Shown: positions 9,067 to 17,828, counted from the stretch's first letter. The stretch: 60,653 nt of DNA from Psittacicella hinzii (GCF_003585935.1 NZ_NRJG01000028.1:1-60653); one strand, 5' to 3'. Notes: generated by a model from the sequence alone, not told the origin. Program-made: numbers and translations.

Positions 9067-9126
9067 ATGTTCACAAGAGAATCTCTAGTAAATATTTTCA
9101 ATTTTTACCTATTTAAAGGTGAATAA
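9067..9126 (+). CDS. Possible 19-codon leader peptide
   Basis: A short frame (MFTRESLVNIFNFYLFKGE) is preceded by AGAGGAAAAC, one of the best ribosome binding sites in this region, 6-7 bases before the ATG. It ends 41 bases before the earliest possible start of the next gene, in a different frame. It could be a leader peptide or the decayed beginning of the S24-like gene. Evidence is limited to the binding site. Confidence 0.3.
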   Translation: MFTRESLVNIFNFYLFKGE

Positions 9127-9167
9127 GCTTTAACTTGGTATAAAGAAGACACCAATATAAGTAAAGC

Positions 9168-9836
9168 TTGCTTATTACTTCTTTGTGGTGGAAATCAGAG
9201 CAAGTGCACGTAAATTTTAATCAGGCTGAGCGTACAAGCGTAGATTTCTTTAATCAAATTTGTTTATTCTTAGGTTTTCGTAGTAAAAACTTTAAGCTTC
9301 TTTTCTCTTACTGCCAAAATAAAGGTTGGGTTAGTGAACCAACAATTTTTGTTGAGGAGTTTAAAGCTCTTGTAAATGCTTGGGAAGAAGTTCCAGATTA
9401 TGAAGAAGGAAAAGAAATTACCTTAGAACAAGCTCTATATGAAGATCTAGCTGAGAATTATATTACAGCACTATTCCTTGAGCCAGAATACATCCCATTA
9501 CATTCGCTCGAAGAATTATATATTGGTGATGATAAGTTTAGCCCTGTGTTAGTAGAGGGTGATATAGTTGCTGTTTTAAGAAAAGATAAATTTTGCGGTA
9601 ATGGTTTATACCTAATTCGCAAAGTAGATGCTGTTCAAGAAAATCCTGTATTAGTTGAATTAGCTGAACAAGCTGAGAGCAAGAATTTCAAAGTATTATA
9701 TGCAACTAATCCGGAGCTAAACAATAGCACTCTTAATAGAGATGATTTTGAGATTATCTATTGTATTGCTGTAGCAACGAGAAGAGGTGCACCTGTAGTG
9801 TTACCTAGTCAGATGCCTGAGCTAAACAATAATTAA
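9168..9836 (+). CDS. S24/LexA-fold repressor-like protein lacking the catalytic dyad
   Basis: The C-terminal half (about residues 115-210) reads like the C-terminal domain of phage repressors and LexA: FSPVLVEGDIVAVLR, GNGLYLIRKVD, VLYATNPELNNSTLNRDDFEIIYCIAVATRR. The Ser of the usual D-S-M-x-P-T motif is not in place and the Lys of V-K-R is missing, so self-cleavage is unlikely. No helix-turn-helix is recognisable in the first 100 residues. An in-frame stop lies two codons upstream of the TTG at 9168; alternatives are TTG 9183 and GTG 9204, and none has a good ribosome binding site. It could be a non-cleavable regulator, a repurposed domain, or a gene whose 5' end has decayed. It stands opposite to its exported neighbours. 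Confidence 0.6.
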   Translation: MLITSLWWKSEQVHVNFNQAERTSVDFFNQICLFLGFRSKNFKLLFSYCQNKGWVSEPTIFVEEFKALVNAWEEVPDYEEGKEITLEQALYEDLAENYITALFLEPEYIPLHSLEELYIGDDKFSPVLVEGDIVAVLRKDKFCGNGLYLIRKVDAVQENPVLVELAEQAESKNFKVLYATNPELNNSTLNRDDFEIIYCIAVATRRGAPVVLPSQMPELNNN

Positions 9837-9877
9837 GAGTTCAAAATAAGCCCAAATGATTAAGCATTAGCTTTATC

Positions 9878-9916
9878 AAATAGTAATACCCAGCCGATGG
9901 CTGGGTATTACTATTT
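9878..9916. terminator. Bidirectional intrinsic terminator
   Basis: A perfect 18-bp stem (9878-9895 with 9899-9916) with loop GAT and A/T-rich flanks on both sides lies between a plus-strand and a minus-strand gene that converge. It can serve both. Confidence 0.8.
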
Positions 9917-10060
9917 ATAAAATTGAAAACTGTTGGTCTGACCTGTGCGGTTAAGATAATACGTTAAGGTAAGAGTAAGCGTTATGATCTTAATGGCTCT
10001 TGATGATCCCTACGAATAATCTTTATTTACAGATGCGCTCTTAAATCACTGCAAATCGGT

Positions 10061-10792
10061 TTAAGTACGAGGATCTTTAATTACGGTCGTAGGTAAATTA
10101 CGACTTGCTAAGTAACGATTAATCTGTCTGATTAAGCGAATTCCAGAAGTAGTATTAGCCGCAGGTAAAGCACTATAGGTAAAACCTAAATCATTAACCG
10201 TTGATTGGTTCTTATGCACGCGCGTCATTACGCTTTGATAAAAGCGTAAAGTAGAGAGTTCTCCATTACCAAGGCGATTTTGCTTTTGTAATGAGGAGTA
10301 ACTTAAAAACTGGGTATAAACCAGTAATGATTTAAACTGATTTAACGAAGTAAAGCTAGCGCTAATGGTTTTAAATGGCGCGCAGAATTTATCCCATTGT
10401 GGGAAGTTGCGACTATTGCGCGCACTGCGTCCGGCAGGTAAGCTATTGCAAGTTTGCGCAAAGGTGTATACCGCATCTGCGGCAGTATTTGAATAACGAT
10501 TACGAGCAATAATTGGGTGTAACTCGTTATTGAGCATACTACTTAAACTAAAGAAGTAGTGCTGCATGCTAAGCGTGGTTTGATAAACCAGCACTTGCTC
10601 AAACTTAGTTAGAGCGTTATGGGTATTTGTGAGTAGCGTTTTATGAGCTTGATAAGCATGTTGTAAACGATACTCAACATTAGCGCGACTATTATAAGCA
10701 GCTTGCGCGATACTGCTAGTCATAACTAGCCAACTACAGCTAGCAAGACTAAGAGAAAAAACTTTAGACCAAAGCGAGAAAAACCTAAACAT
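10061..10792 (-). CDS. Exported two-cysteine paralogue D
   Basis: This is a 243-residue exported protein with the signal peptide ending near AQA (residues 29-31). It is one of the best-conserved members of the local family: RNRYSNTAADAVYTFAQTC, Cys115 and Cys137 (21 residues apart, QWDKF before the second), then NDLGFTYSALP about 75 residues later. The mature protein is basic and probably all helical. No catalytic signature is recognised. It is flanked by a convergent terminator on one side and a small membrane ORF on the other. The function is unknown. Confidence 0.8.
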   Translation of the reverse strand: MFRFFSLWSKVFSLSLASCSWLVMTSSIAQAAYNSRANVEYRLQHAYQAHKTLLTNTHNALTKFEQVLVYQTTLSMQHYFFSLSSMLNNELHPIIARNRYSNTAADAVYTFAQTCNSLPAGRSARNSRNFPQWDKFCAPFKTISASFTSLNQFKSLLVYTQFLSYSSLQKQNRLGNGELSTLRFYQSVMTRVHKNQSTVNDLGFTYSALPAANTTSGIRLIRQINRYLASRNLPTTVIKDPRT

Positions 10793-11016
10793 TGACCTTA
10801 CTCATGAAAATTGAACAAACTGCTAGCTATTATACAACTAGCAAGCTTGCGTAAAAGTAGATCTTAGGGATTTTATTCTTGAGAGCAAGAAATTGCTAGG
10901 ACTTGCTATCAATTTATAGATCGAGACTAGACTTTAACTATCAGTAAGCGTTAAGTCTGAAACTTTGAACAGTTTGTAGATCCAGTCTGAGGTTGTATAA
11001 ATATACAAGGCTAAGC

Positions 11017-11259
11017 TTAACAAGGAGGCTTGTTATTAGGTAAGGCATTTTGACTTGGAGCTACTTGTTCTTTATCACTTGAAGCAAACTTCACTTGTGC
11101 CGGTTGAGGACAAGTAGTTGCTGTATACTTTTGCATAAAGTAGTGACTTGAACTATGACTCATATGCAATAAAGTTAAGGCTAAATAGAGAGCAATAATG
11201 GGCTTAACGACAACCGCACTATATCTCCATATACCACGAAGAATTTTAGAAAATGACAT
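11017..11259 (-). CDS. Small single-span membrane protein, hypothetical
   Basis: The chosen ATG gives 80 residues; a TTG two codons upstream is also open. A basic start is followed by one hydrophobic segment (VVVKPIIALYLALTLLH, about residues 15-35), then a polar tail with two cysteines and a PPC end. No ribosome binding site is clear. It lies between paralogues D and E. It may be a real small inner-membrane protein or a chance frame. Confidence 0.4.
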   Translation of the reverse strand: MSFSKILRGIWRYSAVVVKPIIALYLALTLLHMSHSSSHYFMQKYTATTCPQPAQVKFASSDKEQVAPSQNALPNNKPPC

Positions 11260-11265
11260 AAACAA

Positions 11266-11594
11266 TTTTAGTGCTAAGGGCTTAAGACATATAGCTTAAC
11301 CTCAAGGGTTAATCTCTACGATTTAGCACCTCTAGAAAACTTAGTTACTGTTCTAAGTAGTAAGTAAAAAAGTACTACCTAGCTACTTAATTAGACAGAC
11401 TAAAATGCTAAAAGTTTTATGCCATTATCAAAAAAAATAGTAAGCAAAAAGTGGATTTAGCTATAGAAATATAGCTATGGATAAAAGTCCGAGTGCGTAA
11501 CAAATAAACAGGATCTGTGCAATCTACAATGCAACATACCCCTGTAGCTTTTAGTGCCTTAGCACTTAAAGTTACAGGGGTAAGTTATTAAAAA
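11266..11594. other. Spacer upstream of the small ORF
   Basis: AT-rich, non-coding. It contains only the hairpin at 11537-11582 next to the end of paralogue E. Confidence 0.4.
11537..11582 (-). terminator. Hairpin just after paralogue E
   Basis: TACCCCTGTA pairs with TACAGGGGTA, and the interior contains AGTGC-CTTA-GCACT, giving a long nested hairpin 13 bases beyond the stop codon. A T-run is lacking. Confidence 0.55.
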
Positions 11595-12416
11595 TTATTT
11601 TTTAGTTTGCTTTGTCGCCGGAGTAGGGTTCTCAAGAACAACTTTAAAACCTAGATGTGAAACATATTTGTTTAGAACTTCAAGGTTTTGTTTCATTTCT
11701 GGAGACTCTAAAGCTGGTAAAGGTTCAAAGCGGAATGCTAAAGTTTTCTCAAAATTAGCAATATCACCTTTACTTAAGCTTTCTAAACCAGTTTTAATTA
11801 GCGTTTGTGCTTCTTTTTCACTTGGAGTTAGCTCTTTAGCAGGTAGTTGCTCTAAAGCATAATAAGCTGTCATGTAAAGAGCAGACTCAAACATTTGTAA
11901 GCTTTGACCGTAAGCCATAGCTACAGGAATAAAGAAGTGACAAGCACCAAACCAATCAGCTTTAACGTCTTCTTTTTTCACTTGGTCGTGAATCATAGTA
12001 TTGGCACAAGCGAAAACGAAGTTATACAGCGGATAAGTATTTGGACCGTTTTGGAATTTACCATTTACTACACTAAAGCCAGTAGTATCTAACATGCCCG
12101 CAGCTGAATAAGCCACAAAGTCATCGATCATAATGCTTTTAGTTTTACTGTTAGCTACATCGTTATAGAAGTCGTATAGATTATGCGCTACTTCATCATA
12201 CATTTGCGAATTTTTAGCATATAAATCCATTGCCACTTTACGATAGTCACCATCGGCTGGGATCGTTGGACCATTACGTACTTCATTTACTGGAAGTAAA
12301 GTAAGGTCATAAGGGGTAGCAGCATTAGCCATAGGTGCGAACATGGTAGTTGCACTTAAAGCCATTAAGCTTGCTGAAAGGAATTTAATTTTTTGCGTTA
12401 ATGAGCGAAAAATCAT
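11595..12416 (-). CDS. Exported two-cysteine paralogue E
   Basis: This is a 273-residue protein with a signal peptide cleaved near ANA (residue 32). Family landmarks: GKFQNGP in place of the usual N-x-Y-[ST]-N-P, Cys137 and Cys159 (21 residues apart, ADWFGA before the second), PVAMAY after the pair as in other members, and LAFRFEPLP near residue 230. The C-terminal Thr/Lys-rich tail is unique. Mature protein helices are likely. The function is unknown; no enzyme motif is visible. Confidence 0.8.
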   Translation of the reverse strand: MIFRSLTQKIKFLSASLMALSATTMFAPMANAATPYDLTLLPVNEVRNGPTIPADGDYRKVAMDLYAKNSQMYDEVAHNLYDFYNDVANSKTKSIMIDDFVAYSAAGMLDTTGFSVVNGKFQNGPNTYPLYNFVFACANTMIHDQVKKEDVKADWFGACHFFIPVAMAYGQSLQMFESALYMTAYYALEQLPAKELTPSEKEAQTLIKTGLESLSKGDIANFEKTLAFRFEPLPALESPEMKQNLEVLNKYVSHLGFKVVLENPTPATKQTKK

Positions 12417-12694
12417 GGGGAGAATCCTGTAATAGAGATAAAAGTTCTTCTAAGAAAACGGGAGTAAGTAATAAATAAACGGAGTTTATTGTTTACTTTC
12501 TTAGAGGTTAAATCATGACGTAACTATCGTAAACTTAAACTAACTTGTTACAGACAGCTGTTATAAATATAGAGCTAAAGCGACAAATATCAAGCTAAAA
12601 CTAAGGTAGTCTATATTTAGTTATAGCCTATATCTAGTTATAGTTGATATGGTTGCTCGCAAGTACAAGCTTAAGAGTCTGCTAAGACTTCAAC

Positions 12695-12874
12695 AAAGCT
12701 ATCTATAAAGCCAGCATCAAAGCCAGCAACAAAGCTTGAAACAGAGCCCTCAATATAGCTTGAAACAAAGCTAGCAACAAAGCCCTCACTAAAGCTAGCA
12801 GCAAGGCTTGCAACAAGACCAGAAATATATCCTGAAATATAGCCTAAAATAGAGCCTGAAGCCAAGCCTGCAAC
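12695..12874. repeat. Fifteen degenerate 12-bp tandem repeats
   Basis: The block divides exactly into 15 units of 12 bases resembling AAAGCCAGCAAC or ATAGCTTGAAAC. On the minus strand one frame is open throughout (12671-12865, TTG start) and would encode a tetrapeptide repeat of [Ser/Gly]-[Phe/Tyr]-x-x (GYIS, GFVA, SFVS, SYIE and so on). There is no ATG start and no clear ribosome binding site, so I treat it as a repeat array first and a coding frame second. Confidence 0.7.
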
Positions 12875-12997
12875 TTAGTTAGTACCCTAAGTAAGTTATT
12901 GGTGTTAAGTCTGATTAGGATGAAAGAGTAGATGATGAGATCACTAATTTGTTCTACTCTTAACTCTAGGAGTTTAGGTAAGCTTTAATACTCTTTC

Positions 12998-13765
12998 CTA
13001 GTCTTTAAGCTTTAAGCGGTAGTACTCATCAAAATAACTATGTAAACTTGCAGCACACACCACTAAATTAGGTGTTTTTTCTGGTTCAAAGTCTAAATAT
13101 TCTTGGCTTAATTCTGGATCTTTGTAGATGATATCTACAACTTTCTTGAAGTAAGCAAGGTTACGACTTTTTACGCTTGCCAGTTGTGGTTTGGCAGTAT
13201 TCTGTTGGGCTAGTAAGCGTTGATAGGTCGCTAAAAATACATCTGTATGCAAGGAAGAGATATGATTGTCATATACCATAGCTAAAGGAGCTAAAGGTTT
13301 ACATACAGGCCACCAACGATCAAGACTTTCTTGATCAGGAGCATGTTGCATTACTGCCAAGCGTAATTGGTTACACAATATCGCTACTTGGTACAGTTGT
13401 GTAACTTGGGGATTACTGTATTGGTTTCTGGCAATAGTATATTCAGTATTAGTTGCCAGTACTTGATTGCTCTGAGAAATTAAACTTTTAACCGTTAACG
13501 GGTTTTTACGATTAGTCGCCAGTTTATTGTAGAGTTTGTTCAACTCTGCACTGGTACGATAGATCAAATCTGCGGTTTGGGGATTAACCATTAATGAGTT
13601 CAACTCAGTATAGATTTGACTTTGTTTTTGGGTTGCAATAGGTAAAGCTTGGGTTGCACTACTCCATAAAAACAATGAGCTCAATGTTGCGCGAGTAAGT
13701 AGTGTACGTGGGATCAAGAAATTACCTATAACGTTTGACTTAAACATATGGCAAGTCAACCTCAT
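12998..13765 (-). CDS. Exported two-cysteine paralogue F
   Basis: This 255-residue family member has landmarks ARNQYSNPQVTQLYQVAILC, Cys131 and Cys155 (23 residues apart, RWWPV before the second), KPLAPLAMVYDNHISSLHTDVF after the pair, and YLDFEPEKTP near residue 224. The signal peptide probably starts at the internal Met7 (ATG at 13747), giving a basic start, a hydrophobic stretch and cleavage after TQA. The upstream ATG at 13765 has no better binding site. The function is unknown. It shares the NxYSNP and YxxxxxxC pattern most closely with paralogues D and G. Confidence 0.8.
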   Translation of the reverse strand: MRLTCHMFKSNVIGNFLIPRTLLTRATLSSLFLWSSATQALPIATQKQSQIYTELNSLMVNPQTADLIYRTSAELNKLYNKLATNRKNPLTVKSLISQSNQVLATNTEYTIARNQYSNPQVTQLYQVAILCNQLRLAVMQHAPDQESLDRWWPVCKPLAPLAMVYDNHISSLHTDVFLATYQRLLAQQNTAKPQLASVKSRNLAYFKKVVDIIYKDPELSQEYLDFEPEKTPNLVVCAASLHSYFDEYYRLKLKD

Positions 13766-14298
13766 ATAGGGGAAAAGATAGATTCGAGGAAAGATCTGTG
13801 TACTAATAATATGCCATCTAGTACTGAAGAATAAGAGGAGTTATATGACTGTGCTTAACTTTGTCACAGAGAACATATAAACATAGACCTTTCTCTCTAT
13901 ATTTTACGTGATGTTGGGCATATTTAGCATTGCCAAAGGTAAAAAAGCCGCTTTACTCGGACTTTTTAAAGATTTTTACCTGAAAAATAGAGCTGCTCTT
14001 GCTTTTATCTGTCAAAAGTAAGTGAGAATACAGCAGCAAAATATCATGCTTTGCCTTGTGGCAAATCTGCCTAGCAGGGAAGAATATCCGAGCTAATCTC
14101 GGATATTCTACAAATCATAATTACAAATGACAAGCTTAGCTTGTAAGACCTGTTCATAAGCATAGTCCAAGCCAATAGGAGTCATCCCAGCTCGTAAACA
14201 TTAGTCAAGCTCATGAGTATGATCTAAGCTTGTAAGCATAAGCTAAGCTCATAAATATGATCTAAGCTCGTAAGCATAAGCTAAGCTCATAATCCTAC
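13766..14298. other. Spacer with imperfect 38-bp repeats
   Basis: Non-coding. Apart from the repeat at 14207-14293, no open frame, promoter or RNA was recognised. Confidence 0.4.
14207..14293. repeat. 38-bp direct repeat, about 2.3 copies
   Basis: Unit 1 (14207-14244) and unit 2 (14245-14282) read AAGCTCAT...TATGATCTAAGCT.GTAAGCATAAGCT with a few differences. A third partial unit (14283-14293) reaches almost to the stop codon of paralogue G. Sub-repeats of CTAAGCT-GTAAGC occur within each unit. Confidence 0.7.
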
Positions 14299-15105
14299 TT
14301 ACTTTGGTTGTTGATTAGTGTGGTAATCGTGAATTAGTTTTAAACGTAAACCGTTAAAGTACTTATCAAGAGCATTGTATTGCGCTTGATTAACGCTTCC
14401 TTGCTTATAGGTAAAGTCTAAATCACGTTGTGCCTCAGCCAGATCAGCTTTTATTATACGGTACAAGTGCATAAAATTACGGATGTAATCTTGCGAAGGA
14501 GCTGGAGCATTAGTCTCTTGGCGTTGTTTAAGAGTTACGTATTGTACGGTAAATAAACTTGTACGATAAGTAGCTAATTCTTTATAAATTAGTGCTACAG
14601 GGGCAAGATAGCCACAGTTACGTGCTAAATGCTCTGGCATTTTAAATTTGCTTACTTTACTTGCGCTATTAGTGTAGTAAAGGCAAGTTTGTGCAAACTC
14701 ATAAACAAGATTAGCTTGAGGATTAGTGTATTTACCAGCGGCAATTTGCGGTTGGGTGAACAGATTAATGATATTCCCCGAATCATAGATAAATTTCATT
14801 AGACTTACATTCGCAGCTCCTGATGTGAGGTAACTACGATAAAGTAGACCTAAGTAATCGACGATTTGGGTAATGCTTTGTTTGCTATCTTGTTGTAAGA
14901 GTTGCTCTAAGCGTTGTTGATAGTCACTTGGAGTTAAAAGTTGTTGCGGTAATAAGCTTGGAGATTCTACTTGAGGTACGGTTGGTTGTACTTCTGGAGT
15001 AGAGTCTGTACTTTGAGCAAAAGTTAAACTTGCGGTAAGGGCTAAGCTTGAAGCTAAGGCAAGTTTAAGGGTTAGGCGACTAAGGTTTGCTGTAAATAAC
15101 GCCAT
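14299..15105 (-). CDS. Exported two-cysteine paralogue G
   Basis: This 268-residue protein has a signal peptide ending at TFA (residue 30), then a Pro/Ser/Gln-rich linker to about residue 55. Family landmarks: AAGKYTNPQANLVYEFAQTC, Cys141 and Cys164 (22 residues apart), GYLAPVALIYKELATYRTSLF after the pair, and RDLDFTYKQGS near residue 233. It is the best reference member for the family because every shared motif is present. The function is unknown. It is first in order of transcription direction among the minus-strand series but is separated from paralogue F by more than 500 bases, so it is probably transcribed on its own. Confidence 0.8.
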   Translation of the reverse strand: MALFTANLSRLTLKLALASSLALTASLTFAQSTDSTPEVQPTVPQVESPSLLPQQLLTPSDYQQRLEQLLQQDSKQSITQIVDYLGLLYRSYLTSGAANVSLMKFIYDSGNIINLFTQPQIAAGKYTNPQANLVYEFAQTCLYYTNSASKVSKFKMPEHLARNCGYLAPVALIYKELATYRTSLFTVQYVTLKQRQETNAPAPSQDYIRNFMHLYRIIKADLAEAQRDLDFTYKQGSVNQAQYNALDKYFNGLRLKLIHDYHTNQQPK

Positions 15106-15518
15106 AAGTTAATCCGTGTTTAAAACATAGATGTCAGTAACTAACTTGATCTATGGAAAGAAGCTAAAGATTGCAGGAGAGGATTTTTAAAAGGGATGAT
15201 TTCTACTAAAGTTTTACTTTAGAGAACCTAAGAAAAATCACTCTTGCTATATCTTTATCTTATTACGAAAAGCGCTTTTTTACTGAAAAACTTAAGCCTA
15301 AACTGCAAAATAGGTACTAGTTGCTTACCTATAACTTTATAGGTTTTTGTAAAGTGTTACTCCTTAGAAGAAGCTTAACAACGTTTAGCAACTTAGTCGC
15401 ACAATCTAGCTTAACTGCATGACTATAAGAGGCTGTACGACCTCAACTTAACCTTGTATTTGTAGCATTAGAGGTACAGCACCCAACTATAACTAGCATT
15501 ACAAAAAGCAAACAGTCT
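15106..15518. other. Spacer, nothing recognised
   Basis: Non-coding AT-rich DNA between paralogue G and the small membrane protein gene. Only a weak pairing of CTGTAC (about 15434) with GTACAG (about 15474) was seen. Confidence 0.35.
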
Positions 15519-15818
15519 CTATTTACTTGCTTTCCAAGTGCCCACACCTTTTTCTGCATACTCGGCAGCATATTCTTGTTCAGCTTGGACTTTAGCTTTA
15601 GCTTGAGCACGCGCTAAGCGTTCTTGCTCGGCTTGTTCGAACTCAGCTTGTGCTTGTTCGGCTTCGAGCTTCTCTTGTGCAATTTTACGTAAGACACGGA
15701 TTTTACTAATACGTAGCCATACGTATACTAAGAGCATTAAGAAGATAAAGAAGATAATACAGAAGATTAATAATGAAGCTTCTAGTTGATTTAAACTAAA
15801 TAATACGGGAATAAACAT
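15519..15818 (-). CDS. Small inner-membrane protein with charged coiled-coil tail
   Basis: The 99-residue product has one transmembrane segment (about residues 13-36, LLIFCIIFFIFLMLLVYVWL) followed by a basic stretch (RISKIRVLRK), then a Glu/Gln/Ala-rich helix to the end. The basic stretch places the tail in the cytoplasm. GAGG lies about 9 bases before the ATG. It is not recognised as a named family. It follows the era cluster but is separated by an intrinsic terminator, so it probably has its own promoter. Confidence 0.65.
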   Translation of the reverse strand: MFIPVLFSLNQLEASLLIFCIIFFIFLMLLVYVWLRISKIRVLRKIAQEKLEAEQAQAEFEQAEQERLARAQAKAKVQAEQEYAAEYAEKGVGTWKASK

Positions 15819-15841
15819 TACTTATGCCCTCATGCAAGAAA

Positions 15842-15865
15842 AGGCTAAACTGCAAAGTTTAGCCT
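15842..15865 (-). terminator. Intrinsic terminator of the era/YihI-like transcript
   Basis: AGGCTAAAC and GTTTAGCCT form a 9-bp stem around TGCAAA. The minus strand then reads TTTTCTTG. Confidence 0.65.
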
Positions 15866-16030
15866 CAATTTATAAATATAATTACAGATATGATTATTAC
15901 GTTGAGTAGTAAATATCTCTTTGGAGTACAGCTCAGGGTAATAGTAAGTATTAGTTAAGGAAAATGGGAGTATGCACCCCCCTTTTGGTTGTAAATATTA
16001 AGTACTCGTTTATGAGCGCTTAAGATCTTC

Positions 16031-16795
16031 TTACCATTGAGTATTTTCCCAAAGATCTAATAACTCTTCACCAGAAAGTTGTTCTTTTTGTTTACGTTTA
16101 GCGCTAATAGATTTTTCAGCAGCAGCTTGGGTACGTACGTAGTCGGCATTACGTCCAGCTTTATAGTCACGTGTCTTAATACGGCGATCTTCTTGTTCAG
16201 CCATATTAGGAGAGTTTTCCGCTTGACGTGTAGCTTTTTTCGCTTTTTTCGCAGCCGCTTGTTGCGCAAAGAACTCGGCCTCTTTACCAGGTTCAACATT
16301 ATAGCGCTCTAACATACGTAATTGTGCTTTACCTAGTTTCGCAACATTGAACTCTTCGTCGCTCTCTAGGTTAAAGTTGCTAGCTTTAGAAGCAGCTTTA
16401 GCGTTAGCTTGGTTAGCTTTACGCTCTTCACGTTGCGCTTGCGCACGAGCCTTAGCTTTTTCTTGTTGCAGTGCAGTAGCAGAAACAAAAGTACCAGCAT
16501 GGAACACTAAATCTTCGTGATCTTTAGTGGTTTTAGCTGTTTCTTTTTTCGCACTGCTTACAACTGCTAATTCCGTATTCATTAGAGGTTTATCTTTACC
16601 AGGGATATAAATCGGAATCGCTTTTTTCTCTTTTGGAGCAGAGGTTTTTTGCGTTTGAGCTGTAGCGGCAGCTTTAGAGGTTAAGTTTGGATTTGAGCGT
16701 GAACCAGCAGCACGACCGGCATGCTTTTTCTTTTTCTTTAAAGCCCATGATAGTTCGTTGGCTTCCACGCGCGTTAGTTTACGTCTTTGACTCAT
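16031..16795 (-). CDS. Basic YihI-like protein (possible Der GTPase activator)
   Basis: The N-terminus (KKKKKHAGRAAGSRSN, then KEKKAIPIYIPGKDKPLM) resembles YihI, which has KKRxGHAPGSR followed by KTPIPL and a K-P-x-L segment. YihI stimulates the GTPase of the ribosome assembly factor Der. The rest is a long Ala/Lys/Gln-rich linker and a C-terminal acidic helix (SGEELLDLWENTQW), so at 254 residues it is longer than E. coli YihI (about 170). The ATG is one base from the era stop codon, implying translational coupling. That places a candidate GTPase activator beside the ribosome assembly GTPase Era. The YihI assignment rests on the N-terminal motif only. Confidence 0.55.
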   Translation of the reverse strand: MSQRRKLTRVEANELSWALKKKKKHAGRAAGSRSNPNLTSKAAATAQTQKTSAPKEKKAIPIYIPGKDKPLMNTELAVVSSAKKETAKTTKDHEDLVFHAGTFVSATALQQEKAKARAQAQREERKANQANAKAASKASNFNLESDEEFNVAKLGKAQLRMLERYNVEPGKEAEFFAQQAAAKKAKKATRQAENSPNMAEQEDRRIKTRDYKAGRNADYVRTQAAAEKSISAKRKQKEQLSGEELLDLWENTQW

Positions 16796-16796
16796 T

Positions 16797-17738
16797 TTAT
16801 TCGTCCATGTAACCTAAAGAACGGAGAGCACGAATATCATCAGACCAACCGCGTTTAACTTTTACCCAGAGGTTTAAGTTAATGCGACGTTCGAGCGCTT
16901 TACCAAGATCAATTCTGGCTTCAGTACCAATACGTTTGATCTTTTCTCCGTTTTTACCAATAATAATTTTTTTCTGTCCGTCACGGTCAACGTAGATAAC
17001 TGCATCTACATTCACTCCGCCTGGAGTCATACGAAAACGTTCAATCTCTACTGAAGTTGAGTAAGGTAACTCATCTCCGAGTAGACGCATGAGTTTTTCA
17101 CGAATGAACTCGGCAGCCATAAAACGTCCACCTTTATCAGTCACTTGATCTTGATCATAGTGATAATCGCTTAATGGTAAGAATTTAGTAGATAAAGATA
17201 CTAGTTTATCTAGGTTATCACCTTTTTCTGCTGATACAGGGATAATATCAGCCCACGGATATTTACTTTGCACTTGTTCTAAGTAAGGTAGTAATTTAGT
17301 TTTGTCTGCAATAATATCAACTTTATTGAGCACTAAAATTACTGGAGTTTGTACTTGTTGCAGTTTAGATAACACTAAATCGTCATCTTCTAACCATTTA
17401 GTTCCTTCAACTACAAAGTACAGTACATCTACGCTATTAAGTACATTAACTGCCGTGCGGTTAATGATCTTGTTTAGTTGATTAGTTTCTTTAGCATGCA
17501 TACCTGGACTATCAACGAAGATTAATTGTGCATTATCTTCGGTCAGAATGCCTAGAATACGATGACGTGTAGTTTGCGGTTTAGAAGAGGTAATGGCAAT
17601 TTTTTGCCCAAGTAAAGAGTTCATTAAGGTTGACTTGCCCACGTTTGGACGGCCAACAATCCCAATATAACCACAACGACGTGTTGCTAAGTCGTGATTA
17701 GCAGGATTAAGAGTTTCTAAATCTAAATTTTCAGTCAT
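16797..17738 (-). CDS. era: GTPase Era
   Basis: Era is an essential GTPase that binds 16S rRNA in late 30S subunit assembly. The G1 motif GRPNVGKS is at residues 29-36, followed by switch and G3 (DSPGMHAKE), G4 (NKVD) and G5 (SAEKGDN). The C-terminal KH domain includes the characteristic VIYVDRDGQKKIIIGKNGEKIKRIG. The length of 313 residues is slightly above the usual ~300. It is downstream of rnc on the same strand with a 145-base gap that contains a hairpin, so it is less tightly coupled to rnc than in E. coli. Confidence 0.97.
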   Translation of the reverse strand: MTENLDLETLNPANHDLATRRCGYIGIVGRPNVGKSTLMNSLLGQKIAITSSKPQTTRHRILGILTEDNAQLIFVDSPGMHAKETNQLNKIINRTAVNVLNSVDVLYFVVEGTKWLEDDDLVLSKLQQVQTPVILVLNKVDIIADKTKLLPYLEQVQSKYPWADIIPVSAEKGDNLDKLVSLSTKFLPLSDYHYDQDQVTDKGGRFMAAEFIREKLMRLLGDELPYSTSVEIERFRMTPGGVNVDAVIYVDRDGQKKIIIGKNGEKIKRIGTEARIDLGKALERRINLNLWVKVKRGWSDDIRALRSLGYMDE

Positions 17739-17828
17739 AAGAGAAAAAATAAAAGCAAAAACCAGGAGCTAGTTAACTGGCAGTGAGATAACTGACTTCA
17801 ACTCGCAACTAATTTTTGCTTTACAGCT

